Below are positions 8,692-16,700 of a DNA stretch of 64,000 nucleotides, one piece after another. Under the pieces are notes generated by a model. The model searched no databases, was not told where the DNA came from, and worked only from the letters and a program-made list of their open reading frames with translations. Made by a program: the position numbers and the translations under genes. Origin of the DNA: Pedobacter terrae (lineage in GTDB: Bacteria; Bacteroidota; Bacteroidia; Sphingobacteriales; Sphingobacteriaceae); the NCBI RefSeq assembly GCF_900100705.1, contig NZ_FNCH01000013.1:62001-126000 (forward strand). The letters run 5' to 3'. The stretch's first letter is position 1; every line of letters begins with the position of its first letter.

Positions 8692-8746
8692 TAAAAATTT
8701 TTTAGTAAAATTACGTCAATATCGTCCACCAAAAAGTTAAAAAAGG

Positions 8747-9703
8747 TTAACGTTTTCTTTTTCGTGTTTTGATATAGCTTTGTACTGCAGATTTTGTGGT
8801 AAGCCAATCTCTGCCCTCTTTATAAGCATCAATTTTGCCTTGCCTCGCCAATAAGCTCACATATTCCTGGCCATATGGCACATCAGGTTCTGAAACGATA
8901 TTGGATATGGGTTCGTAATCTCCATAATGGTTTCCGGGCAATGCATTAATGTAAATATTTAACGAACGCTCTAAAGCCTGCAACATTAATAAACAAAGTT
9001 TATGGTAATTGCCTTTGTTGGCCTGATTAAGTGCTTCGTAGTATTTCTTTCTGTCGTTTTTAAGAATGATGGCTGGAGGGAAGCCATTTCGAATGAGCAG
9101 TAGATTCATGGCAAGCCTGACAGTACGCCCGTTCCCATCAAAAAAAGGATGTATCCAAACTAATTTATGGTGGAAAATAGTAGACAATACAATATCATTT
9201 AATCCCAGTGGGTTATCCTTAATAAAAGTGATCAGCTGATCTAGCAGATCAGAAACCTTATTGGCATTTGAGGGTGTGAAATTTGCGCCTACAATGCGTA
9301 CACCACCATTTCTTAAACGGCCGGCGTAATCATCTTCAATACTTCTCAGTACCAGGCCATGAAGCGATAAAATGTCAATGCTTCTGAGTGTATAATTTTT
9401 ATTGACCAAAGTGTACAGGTAATCGATAGCTTTTTCGTGGTTATAAGCTTCGAAATGTTCTCTTAGCGATTTGCCTTTAACCGTCATGCCCTCCTGTAAA
9501 ACCATCTGGGTTTCTTTCAGGCTTAAAGTGTTTCCCTCTATGCTATTGGAGTTATACGTCCACTCTAGAGTAAGGTCTTCTTTGATGCGGTGCAAGGCGC
9601 TATTAGGTAATGGCCTTGAAGTTTCTAACCTGGCCTTTTTTTCGTATAACCTTTCTATTTGAGGTAATAGCTCTTCTAAATCGCTTAAATCAAAATCCCA
9701 CAT
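8747..9703 (-). CDS. Fic family protein with C-terminal excisionase-like HTH
   Basis: The protein has 318 residues from ATG at 9703; an upstream in-frame TTG at 9709 lies inside the -7 box and is rejected. Residues 180-200 carry the complete Fic catalytic motif (H185-PFFDGNGRTVR196), so AMP transfer to a protein target is likely. The inhibitory helix S52-xxx-E56-G precedes it, making this a class II (N-terminally inhibited) Fic. Residues 277-312 (YGQEYVSLLARQ, GKIDAYKEGRDW, LTTKSAVQSYIK) match a MerR/excisionase-type winged HTH. A perfect 11-bp inverted repeat lies at its own promoter. Together these suggest autoregulation. No antitoxin gene is next to it. The modified target is unknown. Confidence 0.88.
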   Translation of the reverse strand: MWDFDLSDLEELLPQIERLYEKKARLETSRPLPNSALHRIKEDLTLEWTYNSNSIEGNTLSLKETQMVLQEGMTVKGKSLREHFEAYNHEKAIDYLYTLVNKNYTLRSIDILSLHGLVLRSIEDDYAGRLRNGGVRIVGANFTPSNANKVSDLLDQLITFIKDNPLGLNDIVLSTIFHHKLVWIHPFFDGNGRTVRLAMNLLLIRNGFPPAIILKNDRKKYYEALNQANKGNYHKLCLLMLQALERSLNIYINALPGNHYGDYEPISNIVSEPDVPYGQEYVSLLARQGKIDAYKEGRDWLTTKSAVQSYIKTRKRKR

Positions 9704-9706
9704 ACC

Positions 9707-9714
9707 CAAATATA
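9707..9714 (-). promoter_or_regulatory. Putative -7 box of the Fic gene (TATATTTG)
   Basis: The minus strand reads TATATTTG and ends 4 nt before the ATG at 9703. It directly adjoins the inverted repeat at 9716-9755. The transcript would have essentially no leader. Confidence 0.55.
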
Positions 9715-9715
9715 G

Positions 9716-9755
9716 TAATATCGGATGATATAAAAAATTAAACTATCCGATATTA
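9716..9755. promoter_or_regulatory. Perfect 11-bp inverted repeat at the Fic promoter (putative operator)
   Basis: taatatcggat (9716-9726) and atccgatatta (9745-9755) are exact reverse complements separated by 18 bp. The repeat covers the region where the -33 element and spacer of the Fic promoter should lie, one base from the -7 box. A dimer bound here would block RNA polymerase. The Fic protein's own HTH is the simplest candidate ligand. Confidence 0.6.
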
Positions 9756-9773
9756 AAATTTTTCCTCCAAAAA

Positions 9774-9801
9774 AAAATGATAACGTTTATGTTATCATTT
9801 T
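9774..9801 (-). terminator. Terminator of the ABC exporter operon
   Basis: A perfect 11-bp inverted repeat (9774-9784 and 9791-9801, loop gtttat) is followed on the minus strand by an uninterrupted T tract. It lies 20 bp after the permease stop. The stem is AT-rich, so strength is uncertain. Confidence 0.6.
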
Positions 9802-9820
9802 AAAATGCTTTTAAGTTACC

Positions 9821-10942
9821 TTATTCCCACTTAAATACTTTTACCGCTACTGCATAAATGCAAATACCCCAGAGCAGTAAAATCATGATCTGGAATTTAA
9901 CATCCCATAGGCCTAAACCTTCAAAAGCTACTTTGCGCATGGCATCATTTAAATAGGTAAGTGGTAAGGCCCGGCTAATTGGCTGTAACCAACCTGGGAA
10001 AGCCTCGATAGAAAAGAATGTGCCCGATAATAAAAACTGTGGCAGGGTAATAATGTTCGATATCGGAGGTACCATACTTTCGCTTTTGGCAATGCCTGAA
10101 ATAATAAAGCCAAAACCCATAAACACAATGACACCGAGAGTAGCCAGTATAAGCATGTTGACGACCGTAAGCGCTCCGTGGACGAGCGTAAAGCCAAAAA
10201 AGAAATGGCCAATTAAAATGATAAATAAAGCGCCAATTAAAGCAAAGCCTATGCGGGCAATCCCTTCACCGATTACAATGCTCGAACGCCTTACCGGAGT
10301 TGCAAAAAAGCGTTTGATAACCAGGGTTTGGCGCAGACTTAAGAATACGAACGCTGTTCCGAAAACGCCGGTGCTTAATAGCGAAAAACCCAATTGACCA
10401 GGAAGGATAAAATCAATTGTTTTATACTCGCGCCCTGTAATGGTACTTTCTTTAATTTCTGCAACAGTTGGTTTTAAGGTTTTATCGTAAAAGATGTTAT
10501 TTAAAACTGATTTTAAAATCCCGCCTTTATCTCTTGATGCCGAAGTATAAACCACATTAACCGAATAAGCGGCAGAATTTATTTTTCTGTGAATATCAAT
10601 CATCGCATCAACATTCCCTTTTTCCAGTAATTTATCAAATTCAGCTTTTGATTTATCTTTTACCAAACGGATCATACCTGTTTTTTCGAGCATGCCCATT
10701 ACCGGGTTATTTATATCAGAACCTGGTGTAACCCCAACATCAATACGGGTTCCGCCGCCGCCCAGAAAGCCAAAAACGAGGATAAATATCAGGGGGAAAG
10801 CAAGGGTAAAAACCACTGCCGAAGGACTCCGCATAATAGAACGGAAGCTTGCTTTGGCGAGGGCCAGCGTTGCTTTGGTATTACTATAGCCTCCTACCTT
10901 TGAAGGGGAGTTTAGATTTTTTTCATGTATATCTTTTTGCAT
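9821..10942 (-). CDS. ABC-2 type transporter permease
   Basis: This 373-residue protein has one membrane segment near residues 40-62 (SAVVFTLAFPLIFILVFGFL), a large extracytoplasmic loop (65-175), and about five more segments from 180 to 370. This is the ABC2_membrane_3 layout of multidrug or polymer exporters such as the YhhJ/YbhR group. It lies 77 bp downstream of an ATPase gene on the same strand, with which it should form the exporter. No membrane-fusion protein gene is adjacent. The substrate cannot be told from sequence. The hydrophilic N-terminus before the first segment is unremarkable. Confidence 0.85.
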   Translation of the reverse strand: MQKDIHEKNLNSPSKVGGYSNTKATLALAKASFRSIMRSPSAVVFTLAFPLIFILVFGFLGGGGTRIDVGVTPGSDINNPVMGMLEKTGMIRLVKDKSKAEFDKLLEKGNVDAMIDIHRKINSAAYSVNVVYTSASRDKGGILKSVLNNIFYDKTLKPTVAEIKESTITGREYKTIDFILPGQLGFSLLSTGVFGTAFVFLSLRQTLVIKRFFATPVRRSSIVIGEGIARIGFALIGALFIILIGHFFFGFTLVHGALTVVNMLILATLGVIVFMGFGFIISGIAKSESMVPPISNIITLPQFLLSGTFFSIEAFPGWLQPISRALPLTYLNDAMRKVAFEGLGLWDVKFQIMILLLWGICIYAVAVKVFKWE

Positions 10943-11019
10943 ATTGATTCTGCTGGATTTGATTTTAAAACTATATGAAGTACACTATGTTTGTAGGTCC
11001 TTCTTCTGAGGGCTCGAGC

Positions 11020-11784
11020 TTATTCACGCCATTCCTGACCTGTAAGGTTGATGAAAACATCTTCCAGGTTAGCTTTTTTAACCTCTTTCTTACGCTCAAA
11101 ACCACTGCTTACTAATTGGTCTATTAAGTTGTCGGGCGTATCTAAAGCGATAATTTGTCCGCGTTCCACAAAAGCAACACGATCGCAAAGCTGTTCAGCT
11201 TCGTCCATGTAGTGTGTGGTAATGACAACCGTAGTGCCTGCATCGCGGATTTCTGTAATCAGGTCCCAAAGATTTCTGCGTGCCTGTGGATCTAAACCTG
11301 TTGTAGGCTCATCCAAAAAAATAATCTTTGGTTGGTTGATCAGGGTTGTCGCTATAGAAAAGCGCTGTTTTTGCCCGCCTGAAAGTGCTTTATATTTAGC
11401 TTTGGCCTTATCCTGAAGGTTTACTTTCTCCAGCATCTCCATAGGTTTAATGTTGGCACCGTATAAACCGGCAAAAAGTTCAATCAGTTCAATCAGGTTT
11501 AGATTGGGGTAATAGCCAGCAGCCTGTAGCTGCACGCCAATAATCTGTTTAATTTGCTGTGGATTTTTGTCAACAGAAAAACCATCAACAATAATTTCAC
11601 CCGATGTTTTATCTCTCAACGTTTCGATAATTTCGAGGGTAGTGGTTTTGCCGGCACCGTTAGGGCCAAGCAGGCCAAAAATCTCATGCTCGTAAACTTC
11701 AAAACTAAGCCCTTGAACGGCCACAAAGTCATCATATTTTTTTACCAGATCTTTAACGCTGATAATGGCTTTTTTTGTTTCCAT
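11020..11784 (-). CDS. ABC transporter ATP-binding protein
   Basis: The protein has 254 residues from ATG at 11784. A GTG at 11832 would add 16 residues with no family similarity and is rejected. It has Walker A (GPNGAGKTT, about 40-48), the signature LSGGQKQR, Walker B (IIFLDEPTTGLD) and the switch histidine in VVITTHYMDEAE. It resembles the ATPases of ABC-2 exporters (CcmA/YhhJ-partner class). It precedes the permease gene in one operon. It acts at the cytoplasmic face of the inner membrane, and its substrate is unknown. Confidence 0.92.
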   Translation of the reverse strand: METKKAIISVKDLVKKYDDFVAVQGLSFEVYEHEIFGLLGPNGAGKTTTLEIIETLRDKTSGEIIVDGFSVDKNPQQIKQIIGVQLQAAGYYPNLNLIELIELFAGLYGANIKPMEMLEKVNLQDKAKAKYKALSGGQKQRFSIATTLINQPKIIFLDEPTTGLDPQARRNLWDLITEIRDAGTTVVITTHYMDEAEQLCDRVAFVERGQIIALDTPDNLIDQLVSSGFERKKEVKKANLEDVFINLTGQEWRE

Positions 11785-11880
11785 GTTGCGAATGTAAGGA
11801 GCTTTAAATGAATAGGAAATGAATTTTATCACAGATAACCGAAAATGTCGGTAAAATGATGTTTGGGGTAGGTAAAGCGA

Positions 11881-12741
11881 TCAATTATTATTTTTTCTGG
11901 TTAAAATGATAATGTCCCGATCTATTGAATCAATTTTATAACTGTTTTTTGCTTTGTTAAATGCCTGATCAAAAACAATTTTATCTTTTGAAAGAATGAA
12001 TGTTCCCTTGGTATCGATACTGTCACTTGGAATAACATATGATTCCCTGTAAGTACGGTCATATTCCTTCCTGTATTTCCACGGGTTTTGGAACTCCCGT
12101 ATCTTTTTCCCTGAGTAAGTGCCATTGGGTTTAAGCGATACGAAATAAGTAGTTTTTAGATTGTATGATTCGGCACTCCAGGCGCTATCTGGTTTCCTGG
12201 TTGAATTAAATTTGTAGATTAATCCATCTTGGATCTTTCCGATAAAATTCATGTCGTTGGTTACTTGGTTCCGAAGCCTAAAATTTGCGTTAGTACCGTA
12301 TAGTGTATCCAGGTTTTTATTTGCGGCAAACTTCCATTTTGTATAGATATAATCTTCTGGCTTTATTACTTCATTTATTTTTTTGAGGTATAGGGTATCT
12401 ATCGTAATTGACGCACCTTTGCTTTGTCCGCCTCCAAAACGGTTAAATCCTTCTATATTATAGCTTAAATACCCATCTTTTTTAATGTTTTCAGAAAAAT
12501 GAAGCGGAGGGGCTTCCATCATAAATATTTCAGGAAAGAAAAATTTATTGTACCTGATTTCGTTAAGGTAAAATTTACCATTTGCATCGGTAACGGTTTC
12601 GCCAACCCGACAACCCGCAATGGGTTTGTTCTCATAATCTAATATAGTACCAGATATGGCTGGCCGTGATAACCTGGAGATGCATGAGCTAAACAGACAG
12701 GTAGAAACAGCTAAAAATATTACGAAGCGTTTTTTGAACAT
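11881..12741 (-). CDS. Lipoprotein with carboxypeptidase regulatory-like domain
   Basis: This 286-residue protein begins with a lipoprotein signal (AVSTCLFSSC, Cys20). Residues 27-65 (ISGTILDYENKPIAG, TVTDANGKFYL) form a carboxypeptidase-D regulatory-like beta sandwich. The remaining two thirds are not recognised, with KWKFAANKNLDTLYG and a C-terminal stretch of short strands. Such lipoproteins are common in Bacteroidota and their role is unknown. It is followed on the same strand by the ABC exporter genes (96 bp), and the terminator of carA lies just upstream. Confidence 0.6.
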   Translation of the reverse strand: MFKKRFVIFLAVSTCLFSSCISRLSRPAISGTILDYENKPIAGCRVGETVTDANGKFYLNEIRYNKFFFPEIFMMEAPPLHFSENIKKDGYLSYNIEGFNRFGGGQSKGASITIDTLYLKKINEVIKPEDYIYTKWKFAANKNLDTLYGTNANFRLRNQVTNDMNFIGKIQDGLIYKFNSTRKPDSAWSAESYNLKTTYFVSLKPNGTYSGKKIREFQNPWKYRKEYDRTYRESYVIPSDSIDTKGTFILSKDKIVFDQAFNKAKNSYKIDSIDRDIIILTRKNNN

Positions 12742-12758
12742 ATTCTAATTTAAATAAA

Positions 12759-12790
12759 AAAACACTGCCAATCGAAATGAGCAGTGTTTT
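12759..12790 (-). terminator. Rho-independent terminator of carA
   Basis: On the minus strand aaaacactgc (12781-12790) pairs perfectly with gcagtgtttt (12759-12768) across a 12-nt loop, and a T-rich tail (tttttattta) follows. It lies 25 bp after the carA stop. Confidence 0.8.
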
Positions 12791-12815
12791 AATGCTTTAA
12801 TAGAAAAACTAAATT

Positions 12816-13928
12816 TTACCAGGTTAATTCACCTTTCATTACTTCAACAAAATCATCGAATAAGTAACGAGAATCGTGTGGGCCTGGAGAAGATTCCGGG
12901 TGATATTGAACTGAGAATGCTTTTTTGCCTTTAACACGGATTCCCTCAATTGATTTATCATTTAAGTTAACGTGTGTAATTTCTACTTTTTCGGAATTTC
13001 TAACCTCATCAGGTACTACACCAAAACCATGGTTCTGTGAGGTAACTTCGCAATGGTTTTTGATAATATTTTTAACCGGGTGGTTTAATCCACGGTGACC
13101 GTTAAACATTTTCATGGTACCGATACCGTTAGCTTCTGCCAATAATTGGTGACCTAAGCAAATCCCGAACAATGGTTTATCTTCTGCTAATATCTCTTTA
13201 ATGGTTTCTACTGCGTAAGGCATCACTGAAGGATCGCCAGGACCGTTTGAAATAAAATAACCATCAGGACTAAATTTTTCCATTTCGGCAAAAGTGGTTT
13301 TAGCCGGGAAAACCTGAACGTAGATATCGCGGTTTTCAAAGCTGCGTAAAATGTTTTTCTTGATACCCAGATCGAGTGCTGCCACTTTTAAGCTTGCCTC
13401 AGGGTTACCATAAAAATAGGGTTCGCTGGTACTTACTTTAGAAGAAAGCTCTAAACCTTCCATTGATGGTACTTCGGCCAGCTTTTGTTTTAATTCATCC
13501 AGATCGGTAATTTCAGAAGAAATGATGGCGTTCATGGCGCCTTTATCTCTGATATGGCGAACTAAAGCGCGTGTATCAATATCTGAAATAGCAACCAGGT
13601 TATCGTTCTGGAAATAATCCTGAATAGATTCTGTTGCTTCTTTACGGCTATAAACAATGTTATAATTTTTGCATACCAAACCAGCAATTTTGATTGTACC
13701 CGATTCAATTTCATCTTTGTGGATACCATAATTACCAATATGTGCATTCGTGGTAACCATTATCTGTCCAAAATAACTCGGATCTGTGAAAATTTCCTGG
13801 TAACCTGTCATCCCGGTATTAAAACAAATTTCGCCGGTAGTAGTGCCAATTTTTCCGGCTGCTTTGCCGTAAAAAACCGTGCCGTCGGCCAGTAATAAAA
13901 TCGCAGGTAACTTGGTGTAGTTAGTCAT
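12816..13928 (-). CDS. carA: Carbamoyl-phosphate synthase small subunit
   Basis: This 370-residue protein is the glutamine-hydrolysing subunit that passes ammonia to CarB for carbamoyl phosphate, feeding pyrimidine and arginine synthesis. The N-terminal small-subunit domain (1-150) includes LLLADGTVFYGKAAG and GMTGYQEIFTDPSY. The class I glutamine amidotransferase domain has the nucleophile Cys257 in FGICLGHQLLA and the His/Glu pair in QYHPESSPGPHDS. The length is normal. carB is not in the window. The gene is transcribed divergently from panB. Confidence 0.97.
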   Translation of the reverse strand: MTNYTKLPAILLLADGTVFYGKAAGKIGTTTGEICFNTGMTGYQEIFTDPSYFGQIMVTTNAHIGNYGIHKDEIESGTIKIAGLVCKNYNIVYSRKEATESIQDYFQNDNLVAISDIDTRALVRHIRDKGAMNAIISSEITDLDELKQKLAEVPSMEGLELSSKVSTSEPYFYGNPEASLKVAALDLGIKKNILRSFENRDIYVQVFPAKTTFAEMEKFSPDGYFISNGPGDPSVMPYAVETIKEILAEDKPLFGICLGHQLLAEANGIGTMKMFNGHRGLNHPVKNIIKNHCEVTSQNHGFGVVPDEVRNSEKVEITHVNLNDKSIEGIRVKGKKAFSVQYHPESSPGPHDSRYLFDDFVEVMKGELTW

Positions 13929-14247
13929 GGTAATTACAATATGGATTTTGATTTAAAAAAGAGTTGAAAAGACAATGGCTTTCGGCATTAAAGCCGTATT
14001 TGCAGGGTGCAAAAAAAGATGAATATATCCCTTCCATTTCGGGGTACAAAGATAGCGTTTAAGATTTGTAATGTAAAGAGAAAAGTGAAAAAGGCAGAAG
14101 CTAAAAGAAGAAAGATTAATGCTGAAAGTGTTAAAGTCACATCAGTATTAAAAATGATTTTAGTTTGAGATTGCTTTGGTCTTTTACCTTTCGTCTTCAG
14201 CTTAATTAAAGAAAAAACAATACTTTTGGCAACACAAAACAAAACCC
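13929..14247. promoter_or_regulatory. Divergent carA / panB promoter region
   Basis: No gene is supported in this 319-bp stretch. On the minus strand TATCTTTG at 14047-14054 fits a -7 box for carA and would give a leader of about 110 nt. That leader holds a weak hairpin (ggcttt/aaagcc, 13978-13996). On the plus strand TACTTTTG at 14221-14228 fits a -7 box for panB. An 84-codon minus-strand frame lies over these signals and has no family features. Confidence 0.5.
14221..14228 (+). promoter_or_regulatory. Putative -7 box of panB (TACTTTTG)
   Basis: TACTTTTG matches TAnnTTTG, 19 nt before the panB ATG. No clear TTG was found 20 nt upstream. Confidence 0.45.
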
Positions 14248-15063
14248 ATGTCGGTACATAAAGAAATCAAACGCATCACCACGCACATTTTACAGGAAAT
14301 GAAACAACGCGGTGAAAAAATATCGATGTTAACCGCCTACGATTATTCCATGGCAACCATTCTCGATGATGCAGGATTAGATGTTTTATTGGTTGGCGAT
14401 TCTGCTTCGAATGTAATGGCTGGTCATGAAACTACTTTGCCCATCACGTTAGATCAGATGATTTACCATGCGGCATCTGTAATCAGAGCGGTTAAACGCG
14501 CATTCGTGGTAGTTGATCTACCTTTCGGTTCTTATCAGGGGAATTCAAAAGAAGCTTTGAACTCGGCGATCAGAATTATGAAGGAATCAGGCGCTCATGG
14601 TGTTAAACTCGAGGGCGGAGAAGAAATTATCGAATCTGTTCAACGCATTATCACGGCAGGAATCCCTGTAATGGGACACCTGGGCTTAACCCCTCAGTCT
14701 ATTTATAAATTTGGAACCTATACCGTTCGGGCCAAGGAAGAAGAAGAGGCAAATAAGTTAAAAACTGATGTTTTGGCTTTACAGGCTGCCGGTTGTTTTG
14801 CCATTGTATTGGAAAAAATTCCTGCCGCACTAGGCAAAGAAGTTACAGAAAGCCTGCATATCCCGACTATTGGCATTGGTGCCGGGCCAGACTGTGATGG
14901 ACAGGTTTTGGTGGTAAATGACATGATTGGTTTAACCAAGGGATTTAAACCGCGTTTTTTACGCCAATATATTAACCTTTACGACGAAATTTTAGGTGCA
15001 GCACAATCGTACATCCGCGATGTTAAGGGAAATGATTTCCCGAACGAAAAAGAACAATATTAA
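14248..15063 (+). CDS. panB: 3-methyl-2-oxobutanoate hydroxymethyltransferase
   Basis: This 271-residue enzyme transfers a hydroxymethyl group from 5,10-methylene-THF to 2-oxoisovalerate, making ketopantoate for pantothenate and CoA. Family signatures are visible: KISMLTAYDYSMA near 24-36, LVGDSASNVMAGHETT (Mg-binding Asp), VVDLPFGSYQ, GAHGVKLEGG and GIPVMGHLGLTPQS. The catalytic Glu is in VLEKIPA. The length matches PanB. panC is not nearby. It is divergent from carA, and a word-repeat spacer separates it from the pseudouridine synthase gene. Confidence 0.96.
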   Translation: MSVHKEIKRITTHILQEMKQRGEKISMLTAYDYSMATILDDAGLDVLLVGDSASNVMAGHETTLPITLDQMIYHAASVIRAVKRAFVVVDLPFGSYQGNSKEALNSAIRIMKESGAHGVKLEGGEEIIESVQRIITAGIPVMGHLGLTPQSIYKFGTYTVRAKEEEEANKLKTDVLALQAAGCFAIVLEKIPAALGKEVTESLHIPTIGIGAGPDCDGQVLVVNDMIGLTKGFKPRFLRQYINLYDEILGAAQSYIRDVKGNDFPNEKEQY

Positions 15064-15221
15064 GCTTGGAGTTGGGCGTTTTGAGTTTGGCGTTTCTTAA
15101 GGCGCTGATAAACTATCCAACTTTAAATAATTAAACAGCTAACTGATTAACCAATAAACTTTCGCATTAGACGATTTGCCTATCAAATAAGCTAATGACG
15201 GATGAACCAATGAACTAACCG
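15064..15221. repeat. Degenerate word-repeat spacer
   Basis: The 158-bp gap consists of short variants of a few words: ggagttgggcgttttgagtttggcgttt at its start (compare the complementary gcgccaaacgcccaaccc at 28601-28618), then aacagctaac, gattaaccaat, gaaccaatgaactaaccg. It has the style of the spacers at 48115-48330 and 51493-51685 but shows little self-complementarity. Confidence 0.45.
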
Positions 15222-15908
15222 ATGCCAATTACCGATAACGACATCCTTTTTGAAGACAATCATTTAATCGCTATCAATAAAAGAGCAGGTGATATTGTGC
15301 AGGTTGATGAAACCGGCGATGAACCATTGGATGAACAGGTTAAAAAGTATATCGCTAAAAAATACAACAAACCCAATGGCGCTTTTTTAGGGGTAGTGCA
15401 CCGTTTAGACCGCCCGGTGAGTGGCGTAATATTGTTTGCTAAAACCAGTAAGGCTTTAGAACGAATGAATGCTGTATTTAAAAACCGTGAAGTAAAGAAA
15501 ACCTATTGGGCCGTGGTAAAAAATAAACCCGAAAAGGAATCGGCAACTTTGATCCACTGGTTGGTTAAAAACCCGCAGAAGAATGTGGTTTCTTATTATA
15601 ATACAGAAGTTACCGGCAGCCAGCGGGCCGAGCTTTCCTATAAAGTAAAAGCCAAGGTAGGCGATTATTATCTTTTGGAAGTTGATCCGTTAACTGGTCG
15701 TTCACACCAGATTAGGGTTCAGCTTTCCTCAATGGGTTGCCCAATTATGGGCGATAATAAATATGGTTATCCACGTGGAAGCAGAAAAGGAAGCATCTGC
15801 CTGCATGCCCGTAGATTACAGTTTATGCACCCGGTAAAAAAGGAACCTGTAAATATATTCGCCAAATTACCTGTTGATGGTTTTTGGGAAAGGTTTGAGG
15901 ATTTATAA
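15222..15908 (+). CDS. RluA-family RNA pseudouridine synthase
   Basis: This 228-residue protein carries the RluA catalytic motif HRLDRPVSGV with the nucleophilic Asp63 and a second conserved block, EVDPLTGRSHQIRVQLSSMGCPIMGDNKYG. It has no S4 domain, so it belongs to the short RluA/RluC-like group common in Bacteroidota. It isomerises uridine in rRNA or tRNA; the target site cannot be told from sequence. It is in the same direction as panB but separated by 158 bp. Confidence 0.9.
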   Translation: MPITDNDILFEDNHLIAINKRAGDIVQVDETGDEPLDEQVKKYIAKKYNKPNGAFLGVVHRLDRPVSGVILFAKTSKALERMNAVFKNREVKKTYWAVVKNKPEKESATLIHWLVKNPQKNVVSYYNTEVTGSQRAELSYKVKAKVGDYYLLEVDPLTGRSHQIRVQLSSMGCPIMGDNKYGYPRGSRKGSICLHARRLQFMHPVKKEPVNIFAKLPVDGFWERFEDL

Positions 15909-15980
15909 ATTCAATGCCCGGGAAAGTAAAAAGTCAACACTGCCCGGTATATTTAGGTAATAAATTTCTTGGAGTTGCCC

Positions 15981-16096
15981 TCATTTCGAGCGAAGTGCAA
16001 CGAAGTCGGGAAATCTATGATACTAGACTATAGATTTCTCCCCGCCTGTACGGGCAGGCCTGTCCGCACAGGCGGGCACTAAGGTCGAAACGACGA
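15981..16096. repeat. Palindromic dispersed repeat, copy 2, with expanded nested palindrome
   Basis: tcatttcgagcgaagtgcaa at the left matches copy 1 at 567 almost base for base, and gtcgaaacgacga closes it. The stem continues with gggaaatctat facing atagatttctc. The same GC-rich inner element starts at 16040 (ccccgcctgtacgggcaggc). Here it has gained an extra ctgtccgcacaggc before gggca, so the inner palindrome is extended by a second one. Confidence 0.75.
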
Positions 16097-16120
16097 ATTT
16101 TGGATTGATATGACGAAGTA

Positions 16121-16594
16121 TTATTTACAATCAATTTTTTCAAAAGTCATCGATCCATCAAACTTTAGTTTGCTCTGGTCTTTAAACTTGCTTTCTCCGT
16201 TTACTTCCTGCACATCACCAAATCCTTCTGCTAACTGATTGCCCTTTTTCAAAAAGGCTACTTCTCTTATTGATGTTTTGCCTTCTGATTGAAAAATATA
16301 GTTAGCAATTATGGTATCACCTTTAACAATACCGGCTATAGTGCCTGCATTTTTATCTTTTTCGTATAAGTTATAGCCCAAGGTACCTGTTAATTTATTA
16401 TCAATTGTTTTTAACGATAGGGTAGCGGTATCGCGGTTTTTAATGTATTGATAACATTGTGTGGAATCTGATGCGGTTTCAGCGTTGTTTACAATAGTAG
16501 AGTCTATTTTGGCCTGTGTCCTTTTAGCTGTACCGCCCTGGCAAGCAGCCATAAATAAAGTGGCAAGGCCTAATACTGGAATTATGTTTTTCAT
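16121..16594 (-). CDS. Small lipoprotein of unknown function
   Basis: The protein has 157 residues from ATG at 16594. An upstream in-frame start at 16639 would put 15 residues before a clear lipoprotein signal (GLATLFMAAC, Cys18). The rest looks like one small beta-rich domain (QYIKNRDTATLSLKTIDNKLTGTLGYNLYEKDKN is part of it, split here as strands near 45-80). Similar small lipoproteins with a GTLGYNLYEKDKN-type strand are frequent in Bacteroidota and have no assigned role. It follows the GH30 gene on the same strand, but a hairpin lies between them. Confidence 0.6.
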   Translation of the reverse strand: MKNIIPVLGLATLFMAACQGGTAKRTQAKIDSTIVNNAETASDSTQCYQYIKNRDTATLSLKTIDNKLTGTLGYNLYEKDKNAGTIAGIVKGDTIIANYIFQSEGKTSIREVAFLKKGNQLAEGFGDVQEVNGESKFKDQSKLKFDGSMTFEKIDCK

Positions 16595-16658
16595 TTTCTT
16601 ATCGGATTGATTTTGATTATGTAGCAAAGTACCTGCCAAAAAGTATATAAACTAGAAA

Positions 16659-16674
16659 GCCCCATGTGCGGGGC
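16659..16674 (-). terminator. Possible terminator of the polysaccharide utilization operon
   Basis: gcccc (16659-16663) pairs with ggggc (16670-16674) across a 6-nt loop, and the minus strand then reads tttctagtt. It lies 27 bp after the GH30 stop. The stem is short but all G-C. Confidence 0.45.
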
Positions 16675-16700
16675 CAACTAACAATTAAACGATAAGATTT

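Noticed and set aside
8747..9709. Fic as a toxin with an adjacent antitoxin gene
   Set aside because: No small antitoxin-like gene flanks it, and the inhibitory helix is within the protein itself.
13988..14242. Minus-strand open frame of 84 codons between carA and panB
   Set aside because: It overlies the divergent promoter boxes, has a low-complexity hydrophobic composition and matches nothing recognisable.
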